From positions 1-5,932 of the forward strand of contig CALBPH010000302.1 of NCBI GenBank assembly GCA_937899365.1: a DNA stretch of 5,932 nt, in the 5' to 3' direction. Source of the DNA: an uncultured Leptolyngbya sp. GTDB taxonomy: Bacteria > Cyanobacteriota > Cyanobacteriia > Phormidesmidales > Phormidesmidaceae. Below the pieces are notes generated by a model. That model did no database searches, was not told the DNA's origin, and saw only the letters and a list, made by a program, of their open reading frames with translations. Shown here piece by piece: positions 1 through 5,029 of this stretch. The translations under genes were made by a program, and so were the position numbers. Within the stretch, counting starts at the first letter, position 1, and the number at the start of each line of letters is the position of its first letter.

Positions 1-1133
1 ACATTACCAACCCCCGCGATTTCACCACCGATAAGCACCACAAAGTCGATGATGAGCCCTATGGCGGTGGTGTCGGCATGGTGATGAAAATTGACCCAAT
101 CGTCGCAGCGCTTGAAAGCTTGCCCCAGCAGCCCCGTCGGGAAGTTGTGCTGATGACTCCCCAGGGTGAGCCCATGGCTCAATCTCTCTTTTGGCAATGG
201 TCAACCAGACTAGACCAGCTCATCGTTATCTGTGGTCATTACGAAGGTATCGATGAACGAATTCTCAACGTGGTGACGCGGGAAGTTTCCCTCGGTGATT
301 TTGTGCTCACCTGTGGTGAGATTCCTGCCCTGGCCTTACTCAATGGCGTAATTCGTTTGCTGCCGGGTACCGTGGCAAAACGAGATTCGCTACACTACGA
401 CAGTTTTGAGTCTGGCTTATTAGACTATCCGCACTACACCCGCCCTGCGGAATTTCGAGGCTGGCCTGTGCCCGACGTACTGCGCTCAGGCAACCATGCC
501 GCCATTGACCAATGGCGGCGGCAGCAACAGATTGAGCGCACCCGCGAACGTCGTCCGGATCTTTATGAGCGCTGGCGGCAGCAGGAATGGGAAAATAAAT
601 ATGAGCATGGGTATCGCCCCTTTGCTCGAGTATTAACCCGACCTGAGGATTGCCCCATGAGTATTCGCATTGGCAATGGCTACGACATTCATCGTCTAGG
701 GCCCGATCGGCCTCTGATTTTAGGTGGGGTTACTATTCCCCATACCCTGGGGTTATTGGGGCATAGCGATGCCGATGTCCTGACCCATGCCATTATGGAT
801 GCCCTATTGGGAGCTTTGAGTCTGGGGGATATTGGTCGCTACTTTCCACCTACTGACGATAAATGGAAGGGGGCCGATAGCCTTGAACTGCTGGACCAGG
901 TGCATCAAATGGTGAATGCGAAGGGATGGTCCATTGGTAATTTGGACACGGTGGTTGTGGCCGAGCAACCCAAGCTCAAACCCCACATTGCCACTATGCA
1001 GGCTCGACTGGCCGAGCGACTGACGATCTCTACTGAGCAAATTGGTATTAAAGCAACCACTAATGAAAAATTAGGCCCAACTGGCCGTGAGGAAGGGATT
1101 TCAGCCTATGCCGTAGTGCTACTAGTGCAGTAG
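1..1133 (+). CDS. trmD: TrmD (tRNA m1G37 methyltransferase), 5'-truncated, reading in frame into IspF
   Basis: The reading frame (codons from base 3) is open from the left edge to the TAG at 1131-1133. The first 218 codons (3-656) are TrmD, the SPOUT enzyme that uses SAM to methylate N1 of G37 in tRNAs and so prevents +1 frameshifting. About 35 N-terminal residues are missing by comparison with E. coli TrmD. Visible family motifs are NPRDFTTD, DDEPYGGGVGM, CGHYEGIDER, GDFVLTCGEIPAL, GLLDYPHYTRP and SGNHAAIDQWR. The residues matching the catalytic pair R154 and D169 of E. coli are present (codons 354-356 and 399-401). A Cys (312-314) replaces the first Gly of the E. coli GGE motif; I suspect this is normal in cyanobacteria. 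TrmD homology fades after RRPDLYERW (about 575), and some 27 codons without homology I recognise then lead into the IspF methionine at 657. Whether this is a true fusion or two genes lacking a separating stop is open. Confidence 0.9.
   Translation, partial: ITNPRDFTTDKHHKVDDEPYGGGVGMVMKIDPIVAALESLPQQPRREVVLMTPQGEPMAQSLFWQWSTRLDQLIVICGHYEGIDERILNVVTREVSLGDFVLTCGEIPALALLNGVIRLLPGTVAKRDSLHYDSFESGLLDYPHYTRPAEFRGWPVPDVLRSGNHAAIDQWRRQQQIERTRERRPDLYERWRQQEWENKYEHGYRPFARVLTRPEDCPMSIRIGNGYDIHRLGPDRPLILGGVTIPHTLGLLGHSDADVLTHAIMDALLGALSLGDIGRYFPPTDDKWKGADSLELLDQVHQMVNAKGWSIGNLDTVVVAEQPKLKPHIATMQARLAERLTISTEQIGIKATTNEKLGPTGREEGISAYAVVLLVQ
644..649 (+). promoter_or_regulatory. Internal Shine-Dalgarno before ispF
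   Basis: TGAGGA, 7 bases before ATG 657, lies within the codons that link TrmD to IspF. It is well placed for independent initiation of IspF. This argues that the two were, or still are, separately translated proteins in one operon. Confidence 0.55.
657..1133 (+). CDS. ispF: IspF, 2-C-methyl-D-erythritol 2,4-cyclodiphosphate synthase (C-terminal half of the open frame)
   Basis: IspF converts CDP-methylerythritol 2-phosphate to methylerythritol 2,4-cyclodiphosphate plus CMP in the MEP isoprenoid pathway, which supplies carotenoids, phytol and quinone tails in cyanobacteria. It normally works as a homotrimer with Zn or Mn at the active site. From the ATG at 657 the product is 158 residues, matching the roughly 157-160 of free-standing IspF. 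The metal ligands are visible as D10 and H12 (GNGYDIHRLG) and H44 (DVLTHAIMDALLG). Also present are HSDADV, LGDIGRYFPPTD, KGADS, the hydrophobic cavity region and the nucleotide-side motif KATTNEKLGPTGREEGI. A Shine-Dalgarno-like TGAGGA lies 7 bases before the ATG, so IspF can plausibly be translated separately although the frame is continuous with TrmD. The C-terminus is complete. Confidence 0.93.
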   Translation: MSIRIGNGYDIHRLGPDRPLILGGVTIPHTLGLLGHSDADVLTHAIMDALLGALSLGDIGRYFPPTDDKWKGADSLELLDQVHQMVNAKGWSIGNLDTVVVAEQPKLKPHIATMQARLAERLTISTEQIGIKATTNEKLGPTGREEGISAYAVVLLVQ

Positions 1134-1171
1134 CAGCATTAATTAGTCGTTAATTGTGTTAAAAAGTTTCT

Positions 1172-1188
1172 AAGAATACATAATTCTT
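1172..1188. repeat. Short inverted repeat overlapping the -35 region
   Basis: AAGAAT (1172-1177) and ATTCTT (1183-1188) are perfect 6-bp inverted arms around a 5-base spacer. The right arm overlaps the first two bases of the proposed -35 box TTGCAG. This is a possible operator, but six AT-rich base pairs can arise by chance. Confidence 0.25.
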
Positions 1189-1214
1189 GCAGGGTGTTTC
1201 TTAAGGTTTATAGT
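1187..1214 (+). promoter_or_regulatory. Sigma70-like promoter for the BON-domain gene
   Basis: TTGCAG (1187-1192, four of six matches to TTGACA), a 16-base spacer and TATAGT (1209-1214, five of six matches to TATAAT). Transcription would start near 1221, giving a 5' leader of about 140 bases before ATG 1361. This is the best promoter candidate in the non-coding stretch 1134-1345. The call rests on consensus matching only. Confidence 0.45.
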
Positions 1215-1238
1215 AAGCGTAGACTTTCCGGATGTTTC

Positions 1239-1267
1239 AAAAACGTTACGTAGTGGTGCGTTTTTTT
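1239..1267 (+). terminator. Weak terminator-like hairpin with T7 tract
   Basis: AAAAACG (1239-1245) can pair with CGTTTTT (1259-1265) around a 13-base loop, and the T run continues to 1267. The stem is mostly A-T and weak. If real, it could end trmD-ispF transcripts 106 bases after the stop. Because it also lies downstream of the promoter at 1187-1214, it could instead act as an attenuator in the BON gene's leader. It may be neither. Confidence 0.25.
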
Positions 1268-1350
1268 AGTTCTCTGAAGCAGCAGTGCGCTTATTTAGGT
1301 TGCCTACGGACCTTGTAGTTAACATCTGAGTATTAGGGGCATAGGGTGTC

Positions 1351-1355
1351 GAGGT
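1351..1355 (+). promoter_or_regulatory. Shine-Dalgarno deciding the BON-gene start
   Basis: GAGGT ends 5 bases before ATG 1361 and favours that start. A rival AGGGG (1335-1339) stands 6 bases before GTG 1346, so the longer form cannot be excluded. Confidence 0.4.
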
Positions 1356-1360
1356 ATTTT

Positions 1361-1708
1361 ATGGATGGCTCAACTATTTCAACTGCTCTAAAGCAAGCGT
1401 ATAAGCCCCGTCGGTTGGCTGATGGCTCACTGTGCCGGAGTCAGTTATTTTCTACTATTCCTCCAGAGCGTATCGGACTGGATGGAGAGTTTGATTACCA
1501 CGGTTTGTCCAAACGTGTGTCCCATTGTTTAACCACCAATGTGGACGGTGCAAGATGTTTGAAAGTACGGCAGCGCGGACGTGTGGTGGTGTTAAGCGGT
1601 CAGCTAGGATCCCCCTACCAGCTACGTGAGATTGTGGATCTTGCCCTGTCGGTGGATGGGGTGGATGAGGTAGAAACCCTCGGTATTGCTGTTGTTGACG
1701 CTTGCTAA
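1361..1708 (+). CDS. Small BON-domain protein
   Basis: A 115-residue protein from ATG 1361, or 120 residues from GTG 1346; an in-frame TAG at 1334 rules out anything longer. The C-terminal two thirds look like one BON domain: a helix beginning near LSKRVSHCLTTNV, a conserved Gly in the strand pair KVRQRGRVVVLSGQLG, a second helix (REIVDLALSVDGV) and a closing strand (VDEVETLGIAVV). BON domains occur in osmotic-shock and outer-membrane-associated proteins and are thought to bind phospholipid or other macromolecules. The first 45 or so residues are basic and polar, and I recognise no domain there. There is no signal peptide or membrane segment, so a cytoplasmic location is likely. The gene has its own promoter candidate and faces the permease gene tail to tail. 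Its specific function is unknown. Confidence 0.72.
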   Translation: MDGSTISTALKQAYKPRRLADGSLCRSQLFSTIPPERIGLDGEFDYHGLSKRVSHCLTTNVDGARCLKVRQRGRVVVLSGQLGSPYQLREIVDLALSVDGVDEVETLGIAVVDAC

Positions 1709-1821
1709 GCCGGCTTCAAACTTTTTCGTTTGGTCCATCTCCTACTCCTAAATAGCCAACTGCTTTCTCGGGCGTAGGTTTGCTCTAAGCTGGGGCTCAA
1801 AGAGAGTGTGCTGCTTGGGGG

Positions 1822-2712
1822 TTATGAAAAAGTGTCTGAAACCTGATCAGGCGCGATGCGTAGCCTAACGAGTGATAGGGCCAAGATAATAATGAACAGG
1901 ACTAGCCCAATGGTGCAGGCATAGCTCATTTCCAGGTCCACAAAGGCCTGCTCATAAACGTAGTAGACCACAGTCTTAGAGCTGCTGCGTGGTCCGCCCT
2001 GGGTCATGATATAGATCTCTTCAAAAACTTTGGTGGCTGATATGGCGGAAATGACGGCCACGAGAAACATATAGGGGCGCATTAGCGGTAGGGTGATGTC
2101 CCAATGTTTGCGCCATCGGTCAGAGCCATCAATAGCAGCGGCTTCGTATAGGTCTGCTGGTATGCCCTGTAGCCCAGCTAGATAGATCACCATGTAGTAG
2201 CCCAGACCTTTCCAGATGGTGACCGCCATGACGCTTAACAGGGCTAGGTTTGGGCTGGTGAGCCAGGGAATCCGAATAGTTTGTCCGGTGATGCTGCTAA
2301 AGAGTTGGTTGAGCAGACCGGTCTCGGCATATAGCCATCGCCAGGCAATGCCTGCCACCACCATGGAAATGACGACAGGGGTATAGTAGGCCACTCGGAA
2401 CCAGGAAATGCCCTTGAGTTTTTGGTTGACCAGGATGGCGAGCATGAGGGGTGCGATCGCAAGTACCGGTACCACCCCAATAAGATAAACCAGCGTATTA
2501 CCTAGCGTTTGCCAAAACGTCTCGTCCTGCCATAGCCGTACAAAATTACCCCACCCTACCCACAGGGGCGGTTGAGTAATGTCATAGCCATACTCAGTAA
2601 AGCTCAAATAAAACGCCTGTAGTGCTGGCCAAAATACCGTAAGACCCAGTACCAGCAGCGCTGGTGCCAAAAACGCATAAGGAACTAACCAACGGGGAAA
2701 CGTTCGTTGCAT
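1822..2712 (-). CDS. Sugar ABC-transporter inner-membrane permease (MalF/UgpA type)
   Basis: A 296-residue integral membrane protein of the carbohydrate (CUT1-like) importer family. Six hydrophobic segments are visible, at about residues 10-33, 70-95, 107-128, 156-181, 213-232 and 262-285. The cytoplasmic EAA loop that contacts the ATPase is clear at 190-209: EAAAIDG, then ITLP. The N-terminal pattern LAPALLVLGLTVFWPALQAFYLSF is characteristic of the MalF/UgpA/LacF side of the heterodimer. The partner permease, the binding protein and the ATPase are not in the window, so the substrate (a sugar, glucosylglycerol or glycerol phosphate, for example) cannot be told. An in-frame TAG directly precedes the ATG at 2710-2712, making this the longest possible start. 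The Shine-Dalgarno is poor: a GGGG stretch lies more than 20 bases upstream. The 101-bp gap to the lysozyme gene on the same strand shows no convincing promoter. Confidence 0.88.
   Translation of the reverse strand: MQRTFPRWLVPYAFLAPALLVLGLTVFWPALQAFYLSFTEYGYDITQPPLWVGWGNFVRLWQDETFWQTLGNTLVYLIGVVPVLAIAPLMLAILVNQKLKGISWFRVAYYTPVVISMVVAGIAWRWLYAETGLLNQLFSSITGQTIRIPWLTSPNLALLSVMAVTIWKGLGYYMVIYLAGLQGIPADLYEAAAIDGSDRWRKHWDITLPLMRPYMFLVAVISAISATKVFEEIYIMTQGGPRSSSKTVVYYVYEQAFVDLEMSYACTIGLVLFIIILALSLVRLRIAPDQVSDTFS
2453..2460. repeat. HIP1 octamer GCGATCGC
   Basis: A perfect HIP1 palindrome within the permease gene. HIP1 is strongly over-represented in many cyanobacterial genomes, so this is taxonomic rather than functional evidence. 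Confidence 0.8.
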
Positions 2713-2813
2713 CTAAAAATCTGCTTAATACTGCTCAACCCCTTTCAGCATAGGGGATGACATGACGCAGACTCACAAATGGTCACCCTTACGTTGATCT
2801 GAGCTGTACTAAC

Positions 2814-3500
2814 CTATAGAAAACGTCGATAATCCTGCCCTAAAAACAGTGCCCTCTCGGCATTGCGTCGTCGGGTAAGACCCGCTAAGATTCGCCCACC
2901 CGCTCGATTCCAACGGGGAAATTCATTAGCAGCCCCGTTAATATCGCGGCGATTGAGCTTCCTGAGGAGGGTGGAGCTACGCATGGCACCAGAGCCAACG
3001 TTATAGGTAAATGAAACCAGCGCTGCAAACTGATTATCATTAATCGAGATCCGAACCGCTTGACTGACATCCCGCTCAAATCGAGTCAGATCCGTCTTAA
3101 TGAGGGCCTCAGCCTGAGCCTCAGTAATTTCTTGACCAGGTTTAACGCCCCGCGTCGTGCCATAGCCAATTGTCCACACGCCAACGGCATCCTGATACGC
3201 CTTTAACCGCAGACCTTCAAAGGACTTAATCAAATTCACACCGCTAGAATTTGTCTGTCTTGTCCCAGGTTTAGTGGGTTCTACGATCTGCCTCGGAATC
3301 GGTTTAGGCTGGGGACCGCTTTGGGAAACCGTCATGCCACGGGGCGAATCCGCACGACTAAACCAGGACTTCATGCCACTGACATTGAGCACTTTCTCAT
3401 TAGGGTTTGACTTAGAAGGATACTTAGAAATTTTGGAAATATAGTACCCTCCCTGCATCAGATAGATTGCCTTATCCGTTTCCTTAATCCAAGTGCCCAT
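2814..3500 (-). CDS. Phage-type GH24 lysozyme with an N-terminal extension
   Basis: A 228-residue muramidase that would cut the MurNAc-GlcNAc bond of peptidoglycan. The C-terminal domain (about 86-228) matches the T4/P21 lysozyme family. The catalytic triad has exact T4 spacing (11-20-26): E95 in SFEG, D104 in YQDAVG and T110 in VWTIGYG. DNQFAALVSFTYNVG and the family's C-terminal run from FPRW through GL to RRRNAE are also present. Residues 1-58 form a separate module with WIKETDKAIYLM, ISKYPSKSNP and MKSWFSRAD that I do not recognise. A Pro/Gln/Thr-rich linker (59-84) joins the two. There is no signal peptide, and no holin, spanin, integrase or structural phage gene nearby, so a domesticated gene seems more likely than a prophage. 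The Shine-Dalgarno is only a GA-rich stretch (GAGAGAGA) just before the ATG. The gene is divergent from the M16 peptidase gene. Confidence 0.88.
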   Translation of the reverse strand: MGTWIKETDKAIYLMQGGYYISKISKYPSKSNPNEKVLNVSGMKSWFSRADSPRGMTVSQSGPQPKPIPRQIVEPTKPGTRQTNSSGVNLIKSFEGLRLKAYQDAVGVWTIGYGTTRGVKPGQEITEAQAEALIKTDLTRFERDVSQAVRISINDNQFAALVSFTYNVGSGAMRSSTLLRKLNRRDINGAANEFPRWNRAGGRILAGLTRRRNAERALFLGQDYRRFL

Positions 3501-3523
3501 AGATCTCTCTCGTGCTCTCTTAG

Positions 3524-3552
3524 TTGTTTTTACCCAGACTTTACTGTATCTA
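3524..3552 (+). promoter_or_regulatory. Sigma70-like promoter for the M16 peptidase gene
   Basis: TTGTTT (3524-3529), a 17-base spacer and TATCTA (3547-3552), with a predicted start near 3559 and a leader of about 40 bases before ATG 3600. It lies in the divergent region shared with the lysozyme gene. A small inverted repeat, TCTAG (3549-3553) and CTAGA (3558-3562), overlaps the -10 box and the start site and could be an operator. Confidence 0.45.
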
Positions 3553-3599
3553 GATGACTAGAATAAGAAATAGAATGATCACGAAATTTTAGTTTGCCC

Positions 3600-4901
3600 A
3601 TGGTTGTGACCTCAGTACCCTCCGAAATCACTAACCAACCCGTTGTAAAACGGTTGGCTAATGGTCTAACCATTATTGCGGAACAAATGCCGACAGCCGC
3701 TGTTAACCTCAATATTTGGCTACGGGTAGGCTCTCGGGTTGAGTCCGATGCCATCAATGGGATGGCGCATTTCTTAGAGCATATGATCTTTAAGGGCACC
3801 CCTCAACTTCAGTGTGGTGAGTTTGAGCGCCTCATCGAAGAGCGGGGGGCCATTACAAATGCAGCCACTAGCCAAGACTATACCCATTACTACATCACAA
3901 CAGCGCCTCAAGATTTTGACAAACTTGCCCCGCTACAAGTAGAACTCCTGCTGAATGCCAAGCTACATGATGGTGACTTTGAGCGAGAACGACCGGTGAT
4001 TCTAGAAGAAATCCGTCGCTCAGAAGACAATCCGCGGCGGCGAGTATTTCAACATTCCATGACCTTAAATTTTGAGCAGCTGCCCTATCGGCGAACTGTA
4101 CTGGGTCCTACATCGGTGATTGAACAGCTGTCTGCCAAGCAAATGCGAGACTTCCATCGTCGCTGGTACCAGCCTCAAAATATGACCGCCGTCGTCGTGG
4201 GTGATTTGCCGGTAGAGCAACTGATTGCCACCGTTGAGCAAAGCTTTGACCAGGCCCTGGCTAAGCGCCGTCAGAAGAGTGTTACGGGGCCTCTAGAAGG
4301 GGTGCCAGTGAGTACCCCTGAAGAACCATTCGAAGCTATTTCCCGAGTTGACTACACCGATGGCACGTTGCAGCAGGCTCGGCTGGTGATGAGCTGGCGC
4401 GTGCCGGGGCTGAGACAGCTATCGGAAACCTACGCCCTAGACGTGGTAGCTTCGATTTTGGGTCAGGGACGCACAGCCCGTATGGTGCAAGATCTGCGGG
4501 AAACCCGTGCCCTGGTGAATAGTATTTCCACCAGTAACATCACCTACGGTGAGCAGGGGGTGTTCTATATTTCAGCAAATTTGGCAACAGAGCAGCTAGA
4601 GACAGTTGAAACTGAGGTTCTAGCGCATATTCAGCGCCTCCACGATGAGTTAGTCAGTGAGGCTGAGCTGAGCCGAGTGCGGACCCAGGTTGCCAATCGT
4701 TATGTTTTTGGTAATGAAACCTCCAGTGACCGCGCCAGCATGTATGGCTACTATCACGCCCTGACCGGTGATATTGAGAACGCCCTAAATTACCCAACGG
4801 CTATCAGGACCGTCGATGCGGAGATGATCCAATCAGCGGTGCGTCGCTATTTGCCCATCACGGCCTATGGTGCATTGAGGCTACATCCTGAAGCTATTTA
4901 G
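3600..4901 (+). CDS. M16-family zinc metallopeptidase (processing-peptidase-like, catalytic subunit type)
   Basis: A 433-residue protein from ATG 3600. A TTG at 3594 would add two residues, and no clear Shine-Dalgarno distinguishes the two. The inverted zinc motif HxxEH is seen as HFLEH at residues 57-61 (from the ATG). The distal zinc ligand E137, in the LEEIRR stretch, lies 76 residues past the last His, the same spacing as in mitochondrial processing peptidase beta. This is therefore a catalytically competent M16B-type protein. It has the usual two-domain layout: the N-terminal catalytic half, and a C-terminal M16_C half from about 190 containing GQGRTARMVQDLRETRALV and GVFYISANLA. The length of about 430 is normal for the family. 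There is no signal peptide, so it is probably a cytoplasmic or stromal-type peptide or presequence-degrading enzyme. Its substrate is unknown. No second, inactive M16 partner gene is adjacent. Confidence 0.92.
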   Translation: MVVTSVPSEITNQPVVKRLANGLTIIAEQMPTAAVNLNIWLRVGSRVESDAINGMAHFLEHMIFKGTPQLQCGEFERLIEERGAITNAATSQDYTHYYITTAPQDFDKLAPLQVELLLNAKLHDGDFERERPVILEEIRRSEDNPRRRVFQHSMTLNFEQLPYRRTVLGPTSVIEQLSAKQMRDFHRRWYQPQNMTAVVVGDLPVEQLIATVEQSFDQALAKRRQKSVTGPLEGVPVSTPEEPFEAISRVDYTDGTLQQARLVMSWRVPGLRQLSETYALDVVASILGQGRTARMVQDLRETRALVNSISTSNITYGEQGVFYISANLATEQLETVETEVLAHIQRLHDELVSEAELSRVRTQVANRYVFGNETSSDRASMYGYYHALTGDIENALNYPTAIRTVDAEMIQSAVRRYLPITAYGALRLHPEAI

Positions 4902-4946
4902 CCGCAGGCGATGACTTGGGTTTGGAGCCTGAGCAGCAGTTCTTTG

Positions 4947-4983
4947 TCTTTGGCAGCACGGCCATTGGCCGTGCTGCCAAAGA
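4947..4983. repeat. Long perfect palindrome (hairpin) between the peptidase and kinase genes
   Basis: The arms 4947-4963 and 4967-4983 are perfectly complementary over 17 base pairs (core CTTTGGCAGCACGGCC), with the 3-base loop ATT at 4964-4966. A G-T wobble and one more T-A pair extend the stem to 4945-4985. It begins 46 bases after the peptidase stop and ends 46 bases before the kinase start. No T-tract follows it directly on either strand; the nearest T6 (5010-5015) is 27 bases further on. It is thus not a standard intrinsic terminator. It could be a transcript-stabilising stem, a non-canonical terminator, or a copy of a mobile REP-like palindrome. Confidence 0.85.
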
Positions 4984-5015
4984 TAGGGCGTTGGTAGGAG
5001 ACTGGGTGGTTTTTT

Positions 5016-5021
5016 GAGGAG
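5016..5021 (+). promoter_or_regulatory. Strong Shine-Dalgarno for the kinase gene
   Basis: GAGGAG ends 8 bases before ATG 5030. It is one of the clearest ribosome binding sites in the window and fixes the start. Confidence 0.6.
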
Positions 5022-5029
5022 TCAAAAGT

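Noticed and set aside
22..204. 60-codon minus-strand open frame
   Set aside because: Lies wholly within TrmD coding sequence on the opposite strand, and the product has no recognisable motif.
312..314. Cys in place of the first Gly of the TrmD GGE motif as a loss-of-function change
   Set aside because: All other SAM-site and catalytic residues are intact, and this Cys is probably a cyanobacterial variant rather than a defect.
804..1040. 78-codon minus-strand open frame
   Set aside because: Antisense shadow of IspF, whose conserved motifs fix the true frame.
1707..1732. AAGCCGGCTT palindrome and a CAAAC/GTTTG hairpin after the BON-gene stop, considered as a terminator
   Set aside because: The first has no loop to form a hairpin, the second has a 5-bp stem, and neither is followed by a T run. 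No terminator is clear in 1709-1821.
2244..2480. 78-codon minus-strand open frame inside the permease gene
   Set aside because: Different frame from the permease on the same strand, with low-complexity composition and no motif.
2739..2756. CCCCT/AGGGG hairpin upstream of the permease gene
   Set aside because: A 5-bp stem with an 8-base loop and no T-tract is too weak to call a terminator or riboswitch.
2885..3079. 64-codon minus-strand open frame inside the lysozyme gene
   Set aside because: Frame-shifted shadow of the GH24 domain.
3575..3592. Five-codon upstream frame (MITKF, stop) in the peptidase leader
   Set aside because: Too short and without a ribosome site; most likely chance in AT-rich sequence.
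3530..3799. 89-codon minus-strand open frame spanning the divergent promoter region
   Set aside because: Mostly antisense to the M16 catalytic domain, with no motif and no Shine-Dalgarno.
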